From contig JAUVKJ010000063.1 of NCBI GenBank assembly GCA_030592145.1, positions 1-8,180 of the forward strand: DNA of 8,180 nucleotides. The letters are read 5' to 3'. Origin of the DNA: Bacteroides sp. (GTDB taxonomy: Bacteria; Bacteroidota; Bacteroidia; Bacteroidales; SM23-62). Under the pieces are notes generated by a model. The model was not told the DNA's origin. It saw only the letters and a program-made list of their open reading frames with translations, and ran no database searches. The position numbers and the translations under genes were made by a program. Shown here piece by piece: positions 1 through 5,540 of the stretch; position 1 is the stretch's first letter; each line of letters begins with the position of its first letter.

Positions 1-1327
1 AGGGCTGCCTGACGGTCTTATCCGGATCTGTCGACTCCGGATCACCGGGCAGCCTTCCCACCCTTGAATTGGCATCCACAAATGCCCCGCAGGAAAATTC
101 CTCGAAACCGGAAGGATGGATGGAATGGTACTGCCAGTGCCGGTCACCGCATACAAGGTAAAGGTTCTTATCAAGGAATCCATTTTTGGTCAGCCAGCCA
201 AAGAATTCGAGTCCCTCGCTCCGGAACCCCTCCCAGTTGGTATGGTTGTCTTTCTTGTAGCTGTCGTCAGGACCTACCATGGGAGTCGGGGAAATAATGA
301 CTTTGTAGCTCGCATTGCTGGCCAGCAGGGTTTCTTTCAGCCAATCCTTCTGTTCCTTTCCCCATATGGTTTTCTCCGGCCCGTCCGGCATACTATTCGG
401 ACTCCGGTAGTCCCGTCCCTCGAGGAGCCAGATCTGGAGGTCGCGGGAAAGGCGGTGAGTGCTGTAGGTTTTTGGATTCTTTTCACCGGGTGCAGCTACA
501 GGCAGCTGTTCGAGAAATATCTTTATACCTGTCTCCGGCAGGGGCAGCCTGTCTTCCGTATTATCACAATCATTGTAGCGAAAATCGTGATCATCCTTTT
601 CCCAGTAAGTGGCCACATTCGAAAATAAGTCTTTCATCCGGGGCTGGTAAAGCAATTCATGATAACAGTTACGCATGCCCTTTTCATCGACGGCCTGGCC
701 GAAAGGCATATATGAGGCATCGTAATACACGTTATCACCGGTTCCCACAAAATAATCCGGTTGCAGTTTCAGCACCGATTCTGCAGCCGGGAAACCCAGA
801 AGGCGATCCATGGAATTCAGCATTTTTCTGCCGGGAGTGCGCATGTACCGGTCCAGGTTCATCCCGGTAACCACCACCAGGGAAAGTTCCCGCGAGAGAT
901 CAGCTCCTGCATTTGTAATGAAGGTATTGCGCTGTCCGGTACGGTATTCCTCCAGACTGTTTCCGTATAAAAGCCGGTAATAATACCGGGTATCGGGCTC
1001 CAGGTTATCCACCATAACCCTGATGATATAGTCATTCTCAGGTTCTGCCTCCATCCAATCCGTGAACCATGAATCTTTAAATCCATCATCTGCAGATATC
1101 TCAAATGCCGCCCATCCAGGGTACCCTGGAATGTCATTATTTATCTTCAGGTCACCGAAGGTCAGACGGGATTGTAATATCACGGTGTTTTCAGTAAGCT
1201 GTCCGGCCAGTTCGCCCATGGAATGCTCAGGGTGCATCAACATCTCCAGGTATGCATCCCGTGGTGTCTGGGCCACTGACAAAAGGCATGTCAAAAAAAA
1301 TATTGCAATAAATTGAAGATTTTTCAT
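1..1327 (-). CDS. PhoD-like metallophosphatase, exported, truncated by window edge
   Basis: The reading frame is open from ATG at 1327 to the left edge (442 codons, no stop), so the C-terminus is missing. Residues 1-19 form a signal peptide with likely cleavage after S-V-A19, placing the enzyme in the periplasm or outside the cell. Residues about 40-140 look like the beta-sandwich N-domain of alkaline phosphatase D proteins, ending in a PDTRYYYRL stretch at 111-119. The metallophosphoesterase core follows: GDNVYYD (197-203), KDDHDF (244-249) and CGDRHW (393-398), matching the GDxxY, DDHD and GDxH signatures. The family hydrolyses phosphate mono- or diesters; the substrate here is unknown. The position where Bacillus PhoD has an iron-ligating Cys reads VVVTGMN (151-157), with Gly. 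It lies 83 bp downstream of the DUF4861 lipoprotein gene on the same strand and has no recognisable promoter of its own, so it is probably the distal gene of the kdu operon. The family call is firm; the biological role is not. Confidence 0.88.
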   Translation of the reverse strand, partial: MKNLQFIAIFFLTCLLSVAQTPRDAYLEMLMHPEHSMGELAGQLTENTVILQSRLTFGDLKINNDIPGYPGWAAFEISADDGFKDSWFTDWMEAEPENDYIIRVMVDNLEPDTRYYYRLLYGNSLEEYRTGQRNTFITNAGADLSRELSLVVVTGMNLDRYMRTPGRKMLNSMDRLLGFPAAESVLKLQPDYFVGTGDNVYYDASYMPFGQAVDEKGMRNCYHELLYQPRMKDLFSNVATYWEKDDHDFRYNDCDNTEDRLPLPETGIKIFLEQLPVAAPGEKNPKTYSTHRLSRDLQIWLLEGRDYRSPNSMPDGPEKTIWGKEQKDWLKETLLASNASYKVIISPTPMVGPDDSYKKDNHTNWEGFRSEGLEFFGWLTKNGFLDKNLYLVCGDRHWQYHSIHPSGFEEFSCGAFVDANSRVGRLPGDPESTDPDKTVRQP

Positions 1328-1410
1328 CGGTAAGCTATATTATGATTACAGAGTAAATCGATCAGTATCGTCATCCGGTTTTTGGTATGAATATTCTTAC
1401 AATAGCCAAG

Positions 1411-2625
1411 CTATTTGCTTACTTCATATTTCAGCCCGGAACCCAGGCGCTGCGCAAACTCTTCCAGGTAAGCGACCCATTCCTTCTGGTTATTGAACTG
1501 ACCGCTTTTCAGCCAGCCAAACCCGACATAATAGACCACGATATTATCAAAGGGTTTCATATGGACAAACAGATGGCTGCGGTCTTTCTCTTCCTCCAGG
1601 TGCTCGGTATGGCCTGCCAGGTATTGTGGTTCCACTACGATTCCCATGCCCAGTTCCGAATCCCCGTGGGGTTTCCAGTATGAGAACCAGCCTGCGGATT
1701 CATCCACCAGTATGCTCCCGTCTTTTTCATGCAGTGTGATCCCGGCACTGATGGTTTCCGGGGTTTTTCCCGGGACAAATCTTATTTCGATACGCATCAG
1801 GTTGCTCCCCAGGTCAAGTGAAATGATTTTTTGCTCATTAAGCATTCCACCTGGATATTCCCAGGGGGCATAATCCAGCTCAAAACGGGTACGAAGAGGT
1901 CCTGCCGCAACAGTCGTCCATGAAGTAAAATTCTTCGAGGTATACAGGACTTGTTCCCCTGCATCCCATACTCCGGTTCCCCCGCATCCCCGGCTGGATC
2001 CCACATGAAAGTTATCAATTCCCTCCCCGGTATCCTCATGGTAGGAACCGCCTCCCTCCAGCGATTTCCAATACCATTTATCAATTATGGGATATTCTAC
2101 CCGTTTCAGCCAGCAATCTATTCCGGTGGAAAAGGTCCCTCCCGGCACATTTTCCTCGACCATGCGCTGGGCAGCGGGACCGAAGGTACGGAATGCCACC
2201 CGGTCGTTTTCCCAGGCATAATCATCGGTGCGTTCCGGCACAAAACGGCTGAAGGTCCGGTTTTCCGGATCTGGATCAGGATCCGGGTCCGGAATTCCTT
2301 CCGCCCCTGGAAATATTTCAAATCTGCGGGTTTCACCAGCAAGCACGTGGGGCTGAAAAAGAAGATAGTCTCTTTCCCCGTCCATATCCTCATCTACCAA
2401 CTGTACCGGCAGTAGTTCCCGGCTGGCTGCATCCCGGACGACAAACCTGGCAAAGTGCTCGCAAAGGATATTTCCGAACTCCGACTTCGGGATCTCAAGG
2501 CTCTCCTGCCGGTTCATGGTAAGTTCATTACTTACTATCAGGGTGTAGGTATCATCACCTCCCCCACATCCGGAAAGTATTAAGGGAAGCAGAAACAAAC
2601 AGGAAAATTGGATTGGTCTTAACAT
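1411..2625 (-). CDS. DUF4861 family lipoprotein
   Basis: The product is 404 residues. I chose ATG at 2625, not an upstream in-frame ATG at 2724, because it starts directly on a type II signal peptide (MLRPIQF, a hydrophobic run, then lipobox L17-S-G-C20). The longer version would bury this signal and overlap the end of the upstream dehydrogenase gene. The mature protein begins CGGGDD; acidic residues shortly after the Cys resemble Bacteroidota lipoprotein surface-export signals, so it may face outward. The body has the hallmarks I associate with DUF4861: RTDDYAWENDRVAFRTFGP (132-150), a GIDCW motif (168-172), YHEDTGEG (195-202) and DNFHVGSSRGCGG (204-216). Residues 112-120 form a Pro-Asp repeat. 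The family lacks an assigned reaction that I know of, but it recurs beside uronate-degradation genes; several conserved aromatic, acidic and His residues would suit a carbohydrate enzyme or binding protein. It sits 37 bp downstream of the KduD-type gene, on the same strand. Confidence 0.88.
   Translation of the reverse strand: MLRPIQFSCLFLLPLILSGCGGGDDTYTLIVSNELTMNRQESLEIPKSEFGNILCEHFARFVVRDAASRELLPVQLVDEDMDGERDYLLFQPHVLAGETRRFEIFPGAEGIPDPDPDPDPENRTFSRFVPERTDDYAWENDRVAFRTFGPAAQRMVEENVPGGTFSTGIDCWLKRVEYPIIDKWYWKSLEGGGSYHEDTGEGIDNFHVGSSRGCGGTGVWDAGEQVLYTSKNFTSWTTVAAGPLRTRFELDYAPWEYPGGMLNEQKIISLDLGSNLMRIEIRFVPGKTPETISAGITLHEKDGSILVDESAGWFSYWKPHGDSELGMGIVVEPQYLAGHTEHLEEEKDRSHLFVHMKPFDNIVVYYVGFGWLKSGQFNNQKEWVAYLEEFAQRLGSGLKYEVSK
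2266..2292 (-). repeat. Hexanucleotide repeat encoding (Pro-Asp)4-Pro linker
   Basis: An imperfect 6-bp tandem repeat, GGATCN-like on the plus strand, encodes residues 112-120 of the DUF4861 lipoprotein as alternating Pro and Asp. Codons for Pro vary (CCG, CCT, CCA), so the repeat has drifted in DNA while the peptide pattern is kept. It separates an N-terminal segment (about 26-108) from the main DUF4861 core, and is best read as a stiff interdomain linker. Confidence 0.7.
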
Positions 2626-2640
2626 GGCTATTGATTTTGG

Positions 2641-2666
2641 TTCAGGGTTCAGGGTCCAGGGTTCAG
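2641..2666. repeat. Tandem heptamer TTCAGGG repeat in gene junction
   Basis: About 3.7 copies of a 7-bp unit occur in a row: TTCAGGG, TTCAGGG, TCCAGGG, TTCAG. The array lies between the dehydrogenase gene and the DUF4861 lipoprotein gene, and its right end supplies the TGA stop codon (2663-2665) of the dehydrogenase. It fills most of the 37-bp junction. No function can be assigned from sequence; slippage here would change the spacing between the two genes or shift the end of the dehydrogenase. Confidence 0.8.
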
Positions 2667-3451
2667 TCTTCGTTTGCCGGCTTGCCGATGGTAGCAAGGA
2701 TCCCGCCATCCACGTAAAGCACATGGCCGTTAACGAAATCGGAGGCCTTTGATGCGAGAAAAATTGCTGCGCCCTGAAGTTCTTCCGGCTGTCCCCACCG
2801 GCCAGCCGGGGTCCTGTTGATTATGAATTCATTGAAGGGATGACCTCCGACCCGGATCGGGGCGGTCTGATCCGTGGCATAGTAACCGGGACCTATTCCG
2901 TTTACCTGAATGTTATGCTTTGCAAGTTCCGTGGCAAGGTTCCGGGTCAGCATTTTTAGTCCCCCTTTGGCTGCAGCATATCCGCTGACGGTATTCCGTC
3001 CCAATTCACTCATCATGGAGCACATGTTTATGATCTTGCCGCCCTTTCCGCGTTCCACCATTTTCTCTGCCACGTACCTCGACATGATAAACGGTCCGTT
3101 GAGATCCACATCGACCACGGAGGTGAAATCCTTCGCCTCCATTTCCAGAAAGGGAATGCGTTTGATGATCCCCGCATTGTTTACCAGGATATCGATGGGT
3201 GCAACTTCTGTTTCGATCTTTGCAATCGCTTCTATCACTACTTTCTCATCGCATACATCAAATAAGTAGGCTGCGACATCAATCCCCTCTCTTGCATATT
3301 CAGCTACGGCTTTTTCCAGCATTTCCGGAATAATATCATTGATAACGATCCTTGCTCCCGCTGCAGCAAGGCCTTTGGCAATGGCCATACCAAGGCCATG
3401 GGTACCGCCTGTCACAAGGGCGGTTTTGCCTGTTAAATCAAAAAGTTCCAT
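2663..3451 (-). CDS. kduD: SDR-family 2-keto-3-deoxygluconate-forming dehydrogenase (KduD / gluconate 5-dehydrogenase type)
   Basis: The 262-residue product is a classical short-chain dehydrogenase of normal length. It has the Rossmann dinucleotide motif TGGTHGLG (14-21), NNAG (91-94), and the catalytic tetrad N118, S145, Y158 and K162 (YAAAK). PGY (188-190) and a C-terminal DGG (248-250) also fit. In the pectin/uronate pathway KduD reduces 2,5-diketo-3-deoxygluconate to 2-keto-3-deoxygluconate with NAD(P)H in the cytoplasm. Many Bacteroidota homologues are annotated as gluconate 5-dehydrogenase, and sequence alone does not separate the two. The kduI gene lies only 50 bp upstream on the same strand, which strongly favours the KduD role. 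The start at 3451 has no clear Shine-Dalgarno sequence and an A/T-rich leader, normal for this phylum. The stop codon falls inside the heptamer repeat. Confidence 0.9.
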   Translation of the reverse strand: MELFDLTGKTALVTGGTHGLGMAIAKGLAAAGARIVINDIIPEMLEKAVAEYAREGIDVAAYLFDVCDEKVVIEAIAKIETEVAPIDILVNNAGIIKRIPFLEMEAKDFTSVVDVDLNGPFIMSRYVAEKMVERGKGGKIINMCSMMSELGRNTVSGYAAAKGGLKMLTRNLATELAKHNIQVNGIGPGYYATDQTAPIRVGGHPFNEFIINRTPAGRWGQPEELQGAAIFLASKASDFVNGHVLYVDGGILATIGKPANED

Positions 3452-3501
3452 AGTAAAAAATTTGTATAGTGATTATTTGAATTGTGTACAAGGTTTCGGT
3501 A

Positions 3502-4338
3502 TTATTTCAGCTCCTTCGGTTGAAAGGTATCCATGTCACCGTAATCCAGGTTCTCTCCCGCCATTCCCCATATAAATATATAGTTTGAGGTTCCGGCGGC
3601 GCTGTGGATGGACCAGGATGGGGACAGTACCGCCTGTTCATTTTTCATCCATATATGGCGTGTTTCCTCGGGCTGGCCCATGAAATGGCATATGGCCTGG
3701 TCTGCGGGCACCTCAAAATAAAAATAGGCTTCCATTCGCCGGTTGTGTGTATGCGCCGGCATGGTGTTCCATACACTGCCTGCCTGGAGTTCGGTCATGC
3801 CCATCTGAAGCTGGCAGGTATCCACGATACTGTTCACCAGCAATTTGTTGATCTTCCGGGCATTGGAAGCTTCCAGTGATCCCAGCTCAACTACTTCGGC
3901 ATCGGACAGGGTGACCAGTTTGTTGGGAAATTTCTTATGGGCCGGGGCTGAATTAAGGTAAAATTTTGCCGGCTGGCCGGAATCTGCCGATGCAAAGCTT
4001 ACCCCAAGGGTTTCTTTACCAAGGTAAAGAGCCTCTTTGTATTCCATCTCGAAAGTTTCACTGCCGGCCTTAACAATTCCTTTTCCGCCTACATTGATAA
4101 TCCCCATCTCCCGCCTGGCAAGAAAATCATCCGCCTTCAGGCTGTCAAAGCTTTCCAGGGGAAGTTTCTTTCCCACGGGAAATGCACCGCCGACTATGTA
4201 GCGGTCATACAGGGAATAAGTCAGAACGATCTCGTCCTTTACAAAAACCTCTTCTACCAGGAATTCCTTCCTGATCTTTTCCGTGCCGTAGGATTTGAAA
4301 TCCTCCGGATGTACGGCAAATCTTTCATTAAATTTCAT
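3502..4338 (-). CDS. kduI: 5-dehydro-4-deoxy-D-glucuronate isomerase (KduI)
   Basis: The product is 278 residues, the same length as E. coli KduI. It is a cupin-fold zinc enzyme that converts 4-deoxy-5-keto-uronate (opened unsaturated uronate) to 2,5-diketo-3-deoxygluconate in the cytoplasm. The metal ligands of the family fall at the expected positions: H196 and H198 in PAHTHNRRMEAYFYF (194-208), E203 in the same motif, and H245 in SPSWSIHSAAGT (239-250). The N-terminal IVGGAFP (48-54) and REMGIINVGG (76-85) segments are also typical. The ATG at 4338 lies inside the 3' end of the LacI regulator gene, overlapping it by 11 bp (4328-4338), so the two are very likely translationally coupled. The dehydrogenase that acts on its product is next, 50 bp downstream. 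Confidence 0.96.
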   Translation of the reverse strand: MKFNERFAVHPEDFKSYGTEKIRKEFLVEEVFVKDEIVLTYSLYDRYIVGGAFPVGKKLPLESFDSLKADDFLARREMGIINVGGKGIVKAGSETFEMEYKEALYLGKETLGVSFASADSGQPAKFYLNSAPAHKKFPNKLVTLSDAEVVELGSLEASNARKINKLLVNSIVDTCQLQMGMTELQAGSVWNTMPAHTHNRRMEAYFYFEVPADQAICHFMGQPEETRHIWMKNEQAVLSPSWSIHSAAGTSNYIFIWGMAGENLDYGDMDTFQPKELK

Positions 4339-5353
4339 GTTTTCCAGTTTTTAAGGTTGAATTTCGTATGATGATTTTCGATTTGATAATGATCTCCTTG
4401 TTCATCCCTTCCTGTTCTGAATCAATCTCTTCGAACAGCAGCCTTGCTGCAGTCTGCCCAATCTCCGTGCTCCGCTGTTCAACAGTCGTAAGTTCGAGCA
4501 ACTCGGTAAAAGGTTCATTGGAGAAACCTGCAACCCCTATATCCCCGGGCACTTTTACCTGATGATCTTTCAGGCTGAGCATGGCACCCAGTGCTGAAAA
4601 ATCACTGGCTGCAAATATGGCATCAAAAGGATAGCCCTTACTGATCATCCTGTCTGTCTCTTTCTTTCCCTTTTCCCTGGTGATCACATTGTCAAGGATC
4701 TGCCCATTGGCCGAATCCATGCCATGATCCTCCATGCCTTTCAGGAATCCGGCCAGCCTGTCACGGTATATATTGATGTTTGTGGGACCCGAAAAATAGA
4801 CGATCTGCTTATACCCCTGACCTACTAAATGTTCCGTCATTTTTATGGCGGCATGAAAATTATCGTTTAAAACCTTATTCGTTTCCAACTCACTGAAGAC
4901 ACGATCGAACATCACAAAGGGTATCTTTCTCCTGAGTATCTCCATATGGGGTTCCGTCCGCACCGTTTCCCTTGACAAAGACATCAGGATACCTGCAACA
5001 TGATTGCTTATTAATGTCCTGATGTTCTCCTCCTCGCGGGTTCTGTCTTCATATGACTGGCAGATAATGACGCTGTAACCCCGATCCCTGGCAATGGTTT
5101 CCACCCCGTGGATAACGTTTGAAAAGAATACCCGGTTGATCCGGGGTACGATCAGGCCTATGGTACGACTTCCGCCCTGCCTTAGCTGCCTGGCGAAAAG
5201 ATTGGGTTCATAACCCATCTCCCGGGCTTTGGCGAGTATCTGCCTCCGCTTTTCTTCACCTATCCCCGGAGCATTGTTCAGGGCTCTCGAAACCGTTGAA
5301 TAAGTTGTACCCAGTTCCCTGGCAATGTCTTTTATGGTTACCTTTTTTTTCAT
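4328..5353 (-). CDS. LacI-family transcriptional regulator
   Basis: The product is 341 residues from ATG at 5353. The helix-turn-helix is at residues 5-24 (VTIKDIARELG then TTYSTVSRAL), and the hinge helix follows (YEPNLFARQLRQG, 48-60). The periplasmic-binding-protein-like sensor domain starts at RTIGLIVP (63-70) and runs to about 330, with FVMFDR (146-151) and FDAIFAASDFSALGAM (243-258). This is full length for the family. An in-frame ATG 72 bp upstream would add 24 residues and push translation through the operator palindrome and the TATATTTG element, so I reject it. Such regulators typically repress catabolic genes until a sugar or pathway intermediate binds. Here the neighbours suggest an intermediate of uronate breakdown, which is inference. 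The stop overlaps kduI by 11 bp, so the regulator is the first gene of the operon it probably controls. Confidence 0.95.
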   Translation of the reverse strand: MKKKVTIKDIARELGTTYSTVSRALNNAPGIGEEKRRQILAKAREMGYEPNLFARQLRQGGSRTIGLIVPRINRVFFSNVIHGVETIARDRGYSVIICQSYEDRTREEENIRTLISNHVAGILMSLSRETVRTEPHMEILRRKIPFVMFDRVFSELETNKVLNDNFHAAIKMTEHLVGQGYKQIVYFSGPTNINIYRDRLAGFLKGMEDHGMDSANGQILDNVITREKGKKETDRMISKGYPFDAIFAASDFSALGAMLSLKDHQVKVPGDIGVAGFSNEPFTELLELTTVEQRSTEIGQTAARLLFEEIDSEQEGMNKEIIIKSKIIIRNSTLKTGKHEI

Positions 5354-5367
5354 GCTTGGTGGACTAA

Positions 5368-5375
5368 CAAATATA
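5368..5375 (-). promoter_or_regulatory. Candidate -7 promoter element for lacI-kduI-kduD operon
   Basis: On the minus strand this reads TATATTTG, an exact match to the Bacteroidota sigma-ABfr -7 consensus TAnnTTTG, 14 bp upstream of the regulator start codon. No good TTTG -33 element is found at the usual spacing of about 19 bp; the nearest TTTG, inside the operator, is only 10 bp away. The leader would be very short. A bound repressor at 5383-5398 would cover the region just upstream of this element and block polymerase. Confidence 0.5.
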
Positions 5376-5382
5376 CAAAAAA

Positions 5383-5398
5383 ACGCAAACGTTTGCGT
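5383..5398. promoter_or_regulatory. Perfect 16-bp palindromic LacI-family operator
   Basis: The sequence ACGCAAACGTTTGCGT is a perfect inverted repeat with a central CpG, the hallmark layout of LacI/GalR-family operators. It lies 29 bp upstream of the regulator start codon and 142 bp upstream of the divergent enzyme gene, in the only intergenic region they share. It sits next to the regulator's -7 element and contains a TTTG (5392-5395) that could be the -33 element of the rightward promoter. Binding would therefore be expected to repress both directions, including the regulator itself. Binding by this particular regulator is inferred from adjacency. Confidence 0.85.
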
Positions 5399-5422
5399 GA
5401 TCCCGCAGGAATAAGTATTTTG
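5392..5422 (+). promoter_or_regulatory. Weak candidate promoter for the BNR-GH105 gene
   Basis: TTTG at 5392-5395 is followed after 19 bp by GTATTTTG at 5415-5422. The spacing matches Bacteroidota promoters, and the second box keeps the TTTG half but not the leading TA of TAnnTTTG. An alternative -7 element is TATCTTAG at 5425-5432, one mismatch from consensus but without a -33 partner. Either would leave a leader of roughly 100-110 nt before the ATG at 5541. If the first is right, the operator covers the -33 box. Confidence 0.35.
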
Positions 5423-5540
5423 CATATCTTAGTATGGGAAACGATCCTGCAACATATGCAGAAGAGTTCGGCGAAGGCCCCCGACCAACGTCCCCAACCT
5501 GCCCCGGGGAAACGAGTTTACGATTAAAAATTAAACGAGC

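Noticed and set aside
116..628. 170-codon plus-strand open frame at the left end
   Set aside because: It lies opposite the PhoD-like gene, whose motifs (DDHD, GDRH) are unambiguous. The plus-strand peptide resembles no family.
1401..1415. 6-bp hairpin (AATAGC-CAA-GCTATT) at the end of the DUF4861 gene
   Set aside because: It overlaps the stop codon, is A/T-rich with a 3-nt loop and has no T-run on the minus strand, so it does not support termination before the PhoD-like gene.
2626..2724. Upstream start for the DUF4861 gene at 2724
   Set aside because: It would add 33 residues before a perfect lipoprotein signal and run through the heptamer repeat and the end of the dehydrogenase gene.
5354..5425. 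Upstream start for the LacI regulator at 5425
   Set aside because: It would put the operator and the TATATTTG element inside the coding sequence and add 24 residues before a helix-turn-helix that normally starts within about five residues of the N-terminus.
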